The notes beneath the pieces are model-generated. The model did no database searches. It was not told where the DNA came from and saw nothing but the letters and a program-made list of their open reading frames with translations. Position numbers and translations under genes: made by a program. A stretch of DNA of 64,000 bases. Source: Bacteroidota bacterium (GTDB lineage Bacteria; Bacteroidota; Bacteroidia; Bacteroidales; Paludibacteraceae). Location of the stretch: NCBI GenBank assembly GCA_021779195.1, contig JAJYBB010000010.1, positions 45,199 through 109,198 on the forward strand, read 5' to 3'. This document shows positions 29,964 to 39,689 of the stretch, piece by piece. Every line of letters starts with the position of its first letter. Position 1 is the first letter of the stretch.

Positions 29964-32159
29964 TTATCGAATGAAAAGGAGTTCCCTATATTTGGGTAAA
30001 GTCCATAATTCATCGTCTACAATCAACTCCAACTTATCAGCATTATAACGAATAACATCAAAGTAGGGCAACACTTTATCATGATAAGCTTTTGCTTTTT
30101 CGAATTCATTATCAATTTTATTAATTTGGCGACGTGAGTCGACCATGTCGTCAACAGCATTTTTTATATTTTGAATTCGTTCGCCAATTTCAATAATCAA
30201 CGAACTATCCAACATACCAAGTTTTTCAGCCCGTTCAACAGGAAATGCAGCTTTTATTTTTGTAACATTATCTAACAGGAAACTTTGATAACGAGTGGCA
30301 ACTGGAATAATGTGGTTCATTGACAAATCGCCTAAAACACGGGCTTCAATTTGAACCCATTTGGTATAAGTTTCCCATTTTACTTCATTACGTGCATGCA
30401 ATTCTTTTTCGGTCAACACACCAGTTTCAGTAAACATTTTAACACTTTCGGGTGTCGTAAATGCTTTATAAATTTCCGGAACGCTTGTTTCGCAATCCAA
30501 ACCACGTTTGGCTGCTTCAATTTTCCATTCATCGCTATAACCGTTTCCATCAAAACGAATTGGTTTTGAAGCTTTGATATATGATTTTATAACATCAAAA
30601 ATGGCTTTTTCTTTTAACTCACCAGTAGCCATTTTAGCATCAACTTCAGCTTTAAATTCAAAAAGTTGAGCAGCAACTGCAGCATTCAACGTTGCCATTG
30701 CTGATGAACAGTTTGCCGAAGAACCTACTGCACGGAATTCAAAACGATTTCCTGTGAAAGCAAAAGGAGAAGTTCGGTTACGATCAGTGTTGTCTAACAA
30801 TACTTCTGGAATATGCGCAATGCCAAGGCTAAGTTGCTTTTTACCACTCATAACGATAGCTTCTTCGCTGGTACTGTTTTCAAGTTTATTTAAAACTTCA
30901 GTAATCTGAGTTCCCAAAAATGCTGAAATAATAGCAGGAGGTGCTTCGTTTGCACCCAATCTATGTGCATTTTGAGCCGTCATAATCGATGCTTTTAATA
31001 AAGCATTGTTTTTATAAACAGCCATCAAAACATTTACAAGAATAGTGATAAACTGGAGATTTTCTTCAGGAGTTTTACCTGGAGTTAACAATCCGACACC
31101 AGTATCTGTACCCAGCGACCAGTTATTATGTTTACCAGAACCGTTAATTCCTGCAAATGGTTTTTCATGAAGCAATAAACGGAATCCATGACGACGGGCA
31201 ACGCGTTTCATAATCGACATAACCAACAGGTTTTGATCTACTGCTAAGTTACATTCTCCAAAAATAGGTGCTAACTCAAACTGATTAGGTGCAACCTCGT
31301 TATGACGGGTTTTTAAAGGAATTCCAAATTTATATGCTTCGAATTCCAAGTCTTTCATATAAGAAGCAACGCGTGTTGGAACAGAACCAAAATAATGGTC
31401 TTCCATTTGTTGATTTTTTGCAGATTCGTGTCCTAATAAAGTACGACCAGTCAACATTAAATCCGGACGGGTTGCATATAAATTTTCGTCAACCAAAAAA
31501 TATTCCTGTTCCCAACCCAAGTACGAAAAAACACGCTTTACGTTCGGATCGAACATTTGACAAACTGCAGTAGCAGCTTTATTTACAGCATTTAAGGATT
31601 TCAAAAGGGGCGCTTTCATATCCAATGCTTCGCCGGTATATGAAATAAAAATGGTAGGAATACATAAAGTATCGTCGACAACAAAAGCGGGCGACGATGG
31701 ATCCCAAGCCGTATATCCACGAGCTTCAAAAGTACTGCGAATTCCACCACTTGGGAAAGAAGATGCATCAGGTTCTTGTTGAGCTAAAAGTTTTCCTGAA
31801 AATTCTTCAACGATTGATTCACCGGGTGCTCCAGCATAATCTATAAATGAATCATGTTTTTCAGCCGTACCGTCGGTTAAAGGTTGAAACCAGTGCGTGT
31901 AATGCGTTGCGCCTAATTCCATTGCCCACATCTTCATTCCGGTTGCTACATCATCAGCAATGGTTCTATCCAAGGTCATACCTTTTTCAATCGCATTTTC
32001 CAATGATTTCATTATGTCTTTCGACAAATATTTTGCCATTACCGATTTGGTAAATACAAATTTTCCATAATAATCAGTAGTAAATTTTGAGGGAGCTGAT
32101 ACTTCGACTGCTTTTTTCTTAAAAGCTTCTTCGACTGCTTTGAATCTTAATGATGACAT
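29964..32159 (-). CDS. glnA: Glutamine synthetase type III
   Basis: ~731 aa from MSSLRFKAVEEAF; FPSGGIRSTFEARGYTAWDPSSP; NEVAPNQFELAP; INGSGKHNNWSLGTD; GANEAPPAIISAFLG. Track ORF start is 37 codons too far upstream. Confidence 0.95.
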   Translation of the reverse strand: MSSLRFKAVEEAFKKKAVEVSAPSKFTTDYYGKFVFTKSVMAKYLSKDIMKSLENAIEKGMTLDRTIADDVATGMKMWAMELGATHYTHWFQPLTDGTAEKHDSFIDYAGAPGESIVEEFSGKLLAQQEPDASSFPSGGIRSTFEARGYTAWDPSSPAFVVDDTLCIPTIFISYTGEALDMKAPLLKSLNAVNKAATAVCQMFDPNVKRVFSYLGWEQEYFLVDENLYATRPDLMLTGRTLLGHESAKNQQMEDHYFGSVPTRVASYMKDLEFEAYKFGIPLKTRHNEVAPNQFELAPIFGECNLAVDQNLLVMSIMKRVARRHGFRLLLHEKPFAGINGSGKHNNWSLGTDTGVGLLTPGKTPEENLQFITILVNVLMAVYKNNALLKASIMTAQNAHRLGANEAPPAIISAFLGTQITEVLNKLENSTSEEAIVMSGKKQLSLGIAHIPEVLLDNTDRNRTSPFAFTGNRFEFRAVGSSANCSSAMATLNAAVAAQLFEFKAEVDAKMATGELKEKAIFDVIKSYIKASKPIRFDGNGYSDEWKIEAAKRGLDCETSVPEIYKAFTTPESVKMFTETGVLTEKELHARNEVKWETYTKWVQIEARVLGDLSMNHIIPVATRYQSFLLDNVTKIKAAFPVERAEKLGMLDSSLIIEIGERIQNIKNAVDDMVDSRRQINKIDNEFEKAKAYHDKVLPYFDVIRYNADKLELIVDDELWTLPKYRELLFIR

Positions 32160-32595
32160 AATTCTTGAATTATTTAATGGTTTATTTACTAATTTTTTTT
32201 TTGAATTGGTTTTCCTTACTTTATGTTCGAATGAGTACGCAAAAATAATAAAAATGAAAGTTATACACAACTAATTTTGCTTTTTTAGTTTTTAAGGCAA
32301 TGCTTGTAATGATATGAAATAAATATTACGAGTAATATATAAATTTGTAATCAAAATAACCAATATTCTTACAAACTAGAACCTATCAACGACAATAACA
32401 GCAGGTATTTTATTCAATCATCAGTTAAAATATTGCCACCAATTACTTTACAAAAGTAAGCAATTTAATTGAATTTTGAATAGATTGAAGATAAACTGGC
32501 AATATTTATTATCATTTATTTGTTGTAGGGCATATTTACCATTGTGCAGACTATTGCCTGCAATTTGATCCAAAAAAAACCATAAATCTCAAAAA

Positions 32596-32626
32596 ATGAT
32601 ACCATACAAAAATTGTAGGGTATCAT
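32596..32626 (-). terminator. Hairpin downstream of first amt gene
   Basis: atgatacc ... ggtatcat inverted repeat 17 bp beyond the stop codon of amt1. Confidence 0.55.
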
Positions 32627-32642
32627 GTTTTTGAATGGAGAA

Positions 32643-34013
32643 TCAATCAAAAAAAGTATATGCCGTTTCGCCATGCTGGGTTTCATCCAAACCAATGGCT
32701 TCGTGTTTGTCTACTGCTCTTATTCCTACTGTTAAATCGGTAATTTTATAAATGATAAATGTACCAACTCCGGAGAATAAAATGGTAATTCCGACTGCAT
32801 ACAACTGAATCCAAAGCTGATGGATATTTCCGTAAAGTGCGCCTGAATGTGCAGACTGAATTAAAGGAGAGGCAAATATTCCAGTCAATATTACACCTAA
32901 TATTCCGCCAATGCCATGAACTCCAAACGCATCTAAAGAATCATCGTAGCCTAACGTTGGTTTTATATAGGCAACCATTATGAAACAGACAATTGCAGCA
33001 ATTACTCCAATCACAATAGCACTATGAACATTAACAAATCCAGAAGCTGCCGTAATAGTGGCTAAACCGGCAATTGCTCCCGTGCTGATACCCACTACAG
33101 TTGGCCGCTTATCAATTATCCATTCCAAAAGTGCCCATGTTAAAGCTGCTACAGATGCTGCTACGTGCGTAACTAATATTGCATTTCCTGCTAAACCATC
33201 CGCAGCCAATCCGCTGCCGGCATTAAACCCAAACCATCCTACCCATAGCATAGCCGCACCGATCACGACATACGTTATATTGTGAGGTGGAAGCGCATGT
33301 CCTTTATAATCACGCCGTTTACCAATTAACACTGCCATAATTATTGCTGCAATGCCGGCACTAATATGCACCACGATTCCACCGGCAAAATCCATGACTC
33401 CCATTTTCATTAACCAACCATCATTTGACCACACCCAATGTGCTATTGGGTTGTATATCAACACGGACCAAAGAATAGAGAACATCAGAAATCCTTTAAA
33501 ATTAATACGTTCAGCAAATGCGCCAATGATCAGGGCAGGAGTTATTACGGCAAACATACCCTGAAACATAATAAAAACAAGGTGCGGAACAGTTCCAATT
33601 TTGCTTCCATCGGCTGCTAATTGCGAATGCGAAATGAAAAACGGACTTAAATCATTGATATGGATATGATTTAAAAATGCCCAGTGAAAACCCCCAATAT
33701 AAGGTTTTAACCATTCGATTGAGTTTGAACCAAATGCATTACTGTAACCCAATACAACCCACTCGGTAGTGATCACAGAAACTAAAAAAAATACCTGCAT
33801 AAAAATATTAAGAACATTTTTTCGGCGTACCAATCCGCCGTAAAATAATGCTAATCCGGGAATAGACATAAACAAGACAAGTGCTGTGGCTACTATCATC
33901 CATGAAGTATCACCGGCATTGATTGTTGGGACGGGATTTGAAGGCAAGTTTTGAGCTTGAATTATAGGGACAAAACCTGTTAAAATCAAAATGATTGATG
34001 CTATTTTTTTCAT
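32643..34013 (-). CDS. amtB: Ammonium transporter (Amt1)
   Basis: NAGDTSWMIVATALVLFMSIPGLALFYGGLVRRKNVLNIFMQ; FAGGIVVHISAGIAA; GWFGFNAGSGLA; DDSLDAFGVHGIGG. Confidence 0.97.
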   Translation of the reverse strand: MKKIASIILILTGFVPIIQAQNLPSNPVPTINAGDTSWMIVATALVLFMSIPGLALFYGGLVRRKNVLNIFMQVFFLVSVITTEWVVLGYSNAFGSNSIEWLKPYIGGFHWAFLNHIHINDLSPFFISHSQLAADGSKIGTVPHLVFIMFQGMFAVITPALIIGAFAERINFKGFLMFSILWSVLIYNPIAHWVWSNDGWLMKMGVMDFAGGIVVHISAGIAAIIMAVLIGKRRDYKGHALPPHNITYVVIGAAMLWVGWFGFNAGSGLAADGLAGNAILVTHVAASVAALTWALLEWIIDKRPTVVGISTGAIAGLATITAASGFVNVHSAIVIGVIAAIVCFIMVAYIKPTLGYDDSLDAFGVHGIGGILGVILTGIFASPLIQSAHSGALYGNIHQLWIQLYAVGITILFSGVGTFIIYKITDLTVGIRAVDKHEAIGLDETQHGETAYTFFD

Positions 34014-34043
34014 AAACTATTAATGCTTGAAATTTTTAAATTC

Positions 34044-34397
34044 TTAAATATTTTCGGTATTATATAAAGCACCCGGACCTGATTCACGGGTACGAATACG
34101 ATAGGTTTCTTCAATGTCATAAACAAAGATTTTCCCATCACCTTGTTCTCCTGTCCATGCAGAATTTAAAATAGCATTCACTGTTTTTTCTAAATTAACA
34201 TCTCTCACAACTACAGATAACATTCTGCGTTGAATATATCCGGATTTAAATACTTGACCTCTAATTACTTGCTCTTCTGTAGATTTACCTAATCCGGTAA
34301 TATCCCAATACGAAAACCAATCAATGTCGGCTTCGTACAAAGCCTGTTTCACATCTTCGAATTTCGATTTGCGGATTACTGCTTCAATTTTTTTCAT
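34044..34397 (-). CDS. glnK: PII nitrogen regulatory protein (GlnK-like 1)
   Basis: MKKIEAVIRKSKFEDVKQAL...GLGKSTEEQVIRGQVFKSGYIQRRM...TGEQGDGKIFVYDIEETYRIRTRESG; sits directly upstream of amt1. Confidence 0.93.
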   Translation of the reverse strand: MKKIEAVIRKSKFEDVKQALYEADIDWFSYWDITGLGKSTEEQVIRGQVFKSGYIQRRMLSVVVRDVNLEKTVNAILNSAWTGEQGDGKIFVYDIEETYRIRTRESGPGALYNTENI

Positions 34398-34797
34398 GAT
34401 GAAATCGTTTTATTGTTTGTGTTTTTTAGTTGTAAAATCAAGGAAGAAGATGATCTTATTTTTTGAATAAAATAATATTGCTTTTAATTTAATTACTTAA
34501 CTGTCTAAATTTTATCCTAAAATATACACCTAAATTCATTTGGAATTTAAGAAACTATGATATAATTACTCATCGATTTTCAACTTGTAAAATACTTCAA
34601 TACACACGTCAAAGTAAAATATATAGAATTTGGATAAAAAATTTGGCTGCAAAAATATATTAATTTATCGAATTGGCAATTCAAAATGATGTAATTATTG
34701 AATTTTAAAAATGTTTTTGTATGAAAAAGCGAAAATACACTTACAAAAATTAATAAAATTGCTATTATTCATATTCTACTGCACAAAACAAAAAAAA

Positions 34798-34824
34798 CAG
34801 ACTATTCTGTTAATGAATGGTCTG
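34798..34824 (-). terminator. Hairpin downstream of second amt gene
   Basis: cagactattc-tgttaat-gaatggtctg, 10-bp stem with one G-T pair. Confidence 0.45.
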
Positions 34825-35173
34825 CTTTAAAATAGTGAACGTAAATATTCAATGTTTTATTTATGTTCAAATTCAGCAAAGAAATAAGGTATTAAATTAT
34901 TATGAGTATCCGTTTTGGCATCTAATTAATTTTTCAAAGCACTAGCAAATCCTTTTTCCGCTGTTCTCTCTTTATTTGGAGAGAGAAACCGAAGGTCGGG
35001 AGAGGTCTTTGAACTTTTTTGCTACGTTTGTTAGTTCAAGCCAAAAAATGAAGTAGGGCATTAAGGGCGAAGCTCCTGTTATTCAATTTTAGCATTGACA
35101 TAGGTAATAGAACGGATAATCATTTAAATTTTTACAAATCTGCATTTTACAAATTAAAAAAATAACACCCGAA

Positions 35174-36544
35174 TTAATCAAAATAAGTATAAGCTGTTTC
35201 TCCATGTTGCGTTTCGTCTAAACCAATGGCTTCATGTTTATCGGTAGCTCTTATACCCACCAATTTATCGGTAACTTTAAATAATATCCAAGTTCCAATG
35301 CCCGAATAAATAATCGTACTTCCTACAGCAATAAGTTGAACAGCTAACTGATGAAAATTGCCGAAAATTGCACCGCTATAATTCGATTGAACCATTGGGC
35401 TTGCCAAAACACCGGTCAAAATGGCACCCAAAATTCCGCCTACTCCATGAACGCCAAATGCATCCAGCGAATCATCGTAACCAAAACGGGGTTTAACAAA
35501 AGCGACCATTGTAAAACAGACTAAAGAAACTAAAACTCCTATTACCAACGCTCCGCCGACATCAACAAATCCAGCGGCAGGTGTAATAGCTACTAATCCA
35601 CCAACGGCTCCGGTACTAATACCTACTAAGGTTGGTCGTTTGTCGAGTATCCAATCAAGTAATGCCCAAGTAATTGCGGCTGTAGCAGCCGCGATATGAG
35701 TAACCATAAGTGCATTCCCTGCTAAACCATCGGCAGCCAAACCGCTCCCGGCATTAAACCCAAACCAACCAACCCATAGCATGGCCGCACCGATTACTAC
35801 GTAAGTTATGTTGTGAGGTGGAAGTGCATGTCCTTTATAATCACGCCGTTTCCCGATCATAATTGCCATGACTAAGGCTGCAATTCCGGCATTGATATGT
35901 ACCACCGTTCCACCAGCAAAATCCAAGGCACCCAATTTCATTAACCATCCATCAGTTGACCAAACCCAATGTGCTACAGGATTGTAAATAAAAATCGACC
36001 ATAAAATTGAAAACATCAAAAAACCTTTAAAACTAATACGTTCAGCAAAAGCACCAATAATCAAAGCAGGAGTTATAACTGCGAACATTCCCTGAAACAT
36101 GATAAATACGATATGCGGAATAGTTCCAACAGTCGTACCATTGCCTGCTGCTTGGGAATGAGAAATATAATAAGGGCTTAAATCAGTTAATTTAATATTG
36201 TGAAGAAAAGTCCAATCAAATCCTCCAAAATATGGTTTTAGCCAGGTAATTGAACTTGAACCAAAAGCATTACTATAACCTATTACGACCCATTCAACAC
36301 TTATAACTGCAACTAAAACAAATACTTGCATAAATATATTCAATACATTTTTGCGCCTTACCAGTCCCCCATAAAATAACGCCAAGCCGGGAATCGACAT
36401 AAAAAGAACCAATGCTGTAGCTACAATCATCCATGCGGTATCTCCAGCATTAATCGAAGGTTTCAGTAAGTTAGAGTGTGTTTGTCCGCTTACAAACGGA
36501 CTTATCAACGAAAATAAAATTGCGAGGGTTGCTATTTTTTTCAT
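35174..36544 (-). CDS. amtB: Ammonium transporter (Amt2)
   Basis: Close paralog of Amt1, from MKKIATLAILFSLISPFVSGQ. Track ORF start is 42 codons upstream and overlaps glnK2. Confidence 0.96.
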   Translation of the reverse strand: MKKIATLAILFSLISPFVSGQTHSNLLKPSINAGDTAWMIVATALVLFMSIPGLALFYGGLVRRKNVLNIFMQVFVLVAVISVEWVVIGYSNAFGSSSITWLKPYFGGFDWTFLHNIKLTDLSPYYISHSQAAGNGTTVGTIPHIVFIMFQGMFAVITPALIIGAFAERISFKGFLMFSILWSIFIYNPVAHWVWSTDGWLMKLGALDFAGGTVVHINAGIAALVMAIMIGKRRDYKGHALPPHNITYVVIGAAMLWVGWFGFNAGSGLAADGLAGNALMVTHIAAATAAITWALLDWILDKRPTLVGISTGAVGGLVAITPAAGFVDVGGALVIGVLVSLVCFTMVAFVKPRFGYDDSLDAFGVHGVGGILGAILTGVLASPMVQSNYSGAIFGNFHQLAVQLIAVGSTIIYSGIGTWILFKVTDKLVGIRATDKHEAIGLDETQHGETAYTYFD

Positions 36545-36575
36545 AAATTTCTTTTTTGTAAATGTGTAAAAACGA

Positions 36576-36929
36576 TCAAATAATTTCAGAGTTATACAAT
36601 GCTCCGGGACCCGATTCGCGGGTACGGATGCGATAGGTATCTTCAATATCATAAATAAAGATTTTACCATCGCCCTGTTCGCCTGTCCAAGCCGAATCTA
36701 AAATCGCATTGAGGGTTTTATCCAAATTAACATCACGTACAACAATCGAAATCATTCGACGTTGAATGTAGCCAGATTTAAACACCTGACCTCTAACTAC
36801 CTGCTCTTCGGTAGATTTACCAAGTCCGGTAATATCCCAATACGAAAACCAATCAATATCGGCTTCGTATAAAGCCTGTTTTACATCTTCGAATTTCGAT
36901 TTGCGGATTACTGCTTCAATTTTCTTCAT
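36576..36929 (-). CDS. glnK: PII nitrogen regulatory protein (GlnK-like 2)
   Basis: 117 aa, differing at about 10 positions from GlnK-like 1 by eye. Confidence 0.93.
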   Translation of the reverse strand: MKKIEAVIRKSKFEDVKQALYEADIDWFSYWDITGLGKSTEEQVVRGQVFKSGYIQRRMISIVVRDVNLDKTLNAILDSAWTGEQGDGKIFIYDIEDTYRIRTRESGPGALYNSEII

Positions 36930-37287
36930 GTTTTTTGTTTTTATGTTGAATTGTTTTTATACTTACTTGCTGTAACGAAGCTTGAGGTATACTATGAAAA
37001 AAAACACCAATAATTTTTATCTTTTTGCTTATTGCTATCGATTTTATTATTTTCGGTGCAAAAGTATATTATAATTATTGAATTACAAAGCAATTTGACA
37101 ATATTATTTCAAAAAAAGCTACATTTAGGTATTAAATGAGGTATATTCTACCTAAATGTAGGAAGAAAAAAAAGAACCGAATGATTTTAATAAAGTAAAA
37201 AAGAGCAGATATATATAAAACAATGATCTGGATCGTTTGTTTTATATAGCTCAATAATTGGTAGTTGACGATATATTAAACAAAACG

Positions 37288-37319
37288 AAACAGGCCATTT
37301 CTCACGAAATAGCCTGTTT
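37288..37319 (-). terminator. Hairpin downstream of third PII gene
   Basis: aaacaggc-c-atttc-tcac-gaaat-a-gcctgttt, 13 pairs with one mismatch. Confidence 0.6.
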
Positions 37320-37563
37320 GAAACAATAAAACTAAAAAACACACGATTAGTTGTATCCAATTTCATCGTGTTTGAGTAAAAATTATTGTATAGAAAAGCG
37401 ATTCAATACAATATTAAAAAAATGGAACTCCGTTACTGTAAAACAAGTCATAATAATGAAAATTTACCATCACAAGAAGTTCCAAAAATATCAATACGCA
37501 CAAAGATAATCAGAGAAACCCCTATTAATTTATAAATATGAGTTTCTCTTTTTTGAGAAATAA

Positions 37564-37911
37564 CTATTCTTTCATGTACAATGACTCGTCTCCGCTTTCT
37601 TTTGTACGAATACGATAAGACTCTTCAATGGGTGAAACAAAGATTTTTCCATCACCGATTTCTCCGGTATATGCTTTCTCCAAAAGACAATCTACTGTTT
37701 TCTGCAAATTAATGTCGCGAACCACAATAGATAAAGTCAATCGTGATATAAAATCAGTATCAGATGAACCTCGAAATACGTTTTTTCTTTTTCTTTCATT
37801 TCCTACTCCAAAAGTTTCGGTGTAAGTAAAAAAGTCAATATCAATGGCATGTAGCGCTGCTTTAACTTCCTCAAATTTTGAGCGTCTAATAATTGCTTCT
37901 ATTTTTTTCAT
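37564..37911 (-). CDS. PII-family protein (divergent, third copy)
   Basis: MKKIEAIIRRSKFEEVKAALHAIDIDFFTYTETFGVGNERKRKNVFRGSSDTDFISRLTLSIVVRD...TGEIGDGKIFVSPIEESYRIRTKESG. Start at M17 of the track ORF. Confidence 0.9.
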   Translation of the reverse strand: MKKIEAIIRRSKFEEVKAALHAIDIDFFTYTETFGVGNERKRKNVFRGSSDTDFISRLTLSIVVRDINLQKTVDCLLEKAYTGEIGDGKIFVSPIEESYRIRTKESGDESLYMKE

Positions 37912-38021
37912 AACAATTAATGAATTTGGTAAATTTATAATTTTTTTTTGTTGCTCCAATGAATTTCAAAAATAATTCATTTCAATGAAAGTACGTTCAC
38001 TTATTTCAAAATTAATTGGGA

Positions 38022-38052
38022 TAGAATAGAAGTTTTAAAGGCTTCTATTCTA
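38022..38052 (-). terminator. Hairpin downstream of third amt gene
   Basis: tagaatagaag-ttttaaagg-cttctattcta, 11-bp perfect stem. Confidence 0.6.
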
Positions 38053-38069
38053 ATCTGATACTTAAATCG

Positions 38070-39620
38070 TTATTCAGTGTAAGCTTCAGCACCGTGTTCC
38101 CACATATCAAGGCCACCCGGACCTGTTTCTCCTTCGGGTTCAACGCGTAATTTGTAAGGATAAGGCAATTTACTGACCCCAATCATTACGATAAATGAAA
38201 CTATCAAAGTGGCTGCAGTAATCGTAAAACTACCTATTGCCTGGGCTTTAAGAACATCCCATCCTCCTCCGTAGAAAAGACCTTTTACCACACTTGCAGC
38301 TGAGTTGTCAGGACCTAATGGACCGGTAACTCCAAATTGTCCGCTTGCAAATAGTCCGAGCGATAATGTTCCCCAAATTCCTGCAAAACCATGTACAGAT
38401 ACAGCTCCAACGGGATCATCAATACGTAGATATTCCATCAAATAAACACCTCCAAATACCACAAGTCCGGCAACAAGTCCAATCATTATCGATCCAAAAG
38501 GGGTTACCCAATAACATGGAGCAGTGATTGCAACTAAACCTGCCAACATCCCGTTTAAAGCAAAACCTGTATCAAATTTACCTTTAAAAGGACCAATCCA
38601 AAGAGCAGCCAACATGGCAGCCAATGAACCAGTACAGGCTGCAATTGTAGTATTGGCTGCGATACGACCGATTCCTTCGTAATCCATACCTGAAAGCGTA
38701 CTTCCCGGGTTAAAACCGTACCAGCCGAACCAGAGTAAGAAAGCTCCGATCGTTGCCAATGGTAAGCTGTGAGCTGCGGGCAAACCACCACGTTTTTTAT
38801 CATCACGCAAAAAGATACGACCGATTCGCGGACCCAACACAATTGCTCCAGCTAAAGAAACCATTCCTCCAATGGTGTGAACCACAGAAGAGCCTGCAAA
38901 ATCACGAAATCCTTGTCCTAAGGAAGGTAAAAAATGTCCGGGAGTCCCCATCAATGCCAAGAAACCATCAGGTCCCCAAGCCCAGTGACCAATAATCGGA
39001 TAGATTAACGCAGTAACAAAAACACTGTAAATAATGTCACCACGGAAACTTGTACGTCCGATCATTGCACCTGAAGTAATAGTCGATGCAGTATCAGCAA
39101 AAGCAAATTGGAAAATCCAATGTGCTAAAATAGCCACTCCTGTTGCCCCATAAGTTGCCGGAACATTTTGTAAAAAGAAATATTGCATTCCAATAAATCC
39201 ATTACCAGCACCAAACATAAACGCATAGCCGATCGCCCAAAATGAAATACCACAAATGGCTGTATCAAGAACACATTCAACCAGAATATTTACGGTTTCT
39301 CGTTTTCTAGCAAAACCAGCCTCTAACATTACAAAACCAGCTTGCATACCAAACACTAAAAATGCAGCTACAAGCGTCCAAATTGTATTGATAGAATTAA
39401 TTACAGCCGTTTCATGTGCTGTATATGTGTCTGCTGCATGAGCCGGCGTTCCGGAAATCAAGCTGGGCAGAAGTACCATAGCGGCAATAACCGCGGCCAA
39501 ACCTAACATTTTTCCAACAAATACGGTTGCAAAAAGTTTCCAATCTTTTGGTTTTGACATGTTCTCTAATATGGTAGAGAAACGTCGTCCTTTCATGGGA
39601 AGTTCTACTGTCTTACTCAT
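38070..39620 (-). CDS. amt: Ammonium transporter (Amt3, divergent subtype)
   Basis: 516 aa with N-terminal extension; AGFVMLEAGFARKRETVNILVECVLDTAICGISFWAIGYAFMFG; FQFAFADTASTITSGAMIGRTSF; GWYGFNPGSTLSG; DDPVGAVSVHGFAGIWGTLSLGLFA. Confidence 0.96.
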   Translation of the reverse strand: MSKTVELPMKGRRFSTILENMSKPKDWKLFATVFVGKMLGLAAVIAAMVLLPSLISGTPAHAADTYTAHETAVINSINTIWTLVAAFLVFGMQAGFVMLEAGFARKRETVNILVECVLDTAICGISFWAIGYAFMFGAGNGFIGMQYFFLQNVPATYGATGVAILAHWIFQFAFADTASTITSGAMIGRTSFRGDIIYSVFVTALIYPIIGHWAWGPDGFLALMGTPGHFLPSLGQGFRDFAGSSVVHTIGGMVSLAGAIVLGPRIGRIFLRDDKKRGGLPAAHSLPLATIGAFLLWFGWYGFNPGSTLSGMDYEGIGRIAANTTIAACTGSLAAMLAALWIGPFKGKFDTGFALNGMLAGLVAITAPCYWVTPFGSIMIGLVAGLVVFGGVYLMEYLRIDDPVGAVSVHGFAGIWGTLSLGLFASGQFGVTGPLGPDNSAASVVKGLFYGGGWDVLKAQAIGSFTITAATLIVSFIVMIGVSKLPYPYKLRVEPEGETGPGGLDMWEHGAEAYTE

Positions 39621-39689
39621 AATGTAAATTTTTAAAATTATTGTATATTCATTTTTTACCTTTAAAAACTAATCTTTATTGCCAACTTT

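Noticed and set aside
35174-36670. Upstream extension of Amt2 into PII-2
   Set aside because: The first 42 codons are out-of-frame PII-2 sequence; MKKIATLAILFSLIS at 36544 is a proper signal-peptide start.
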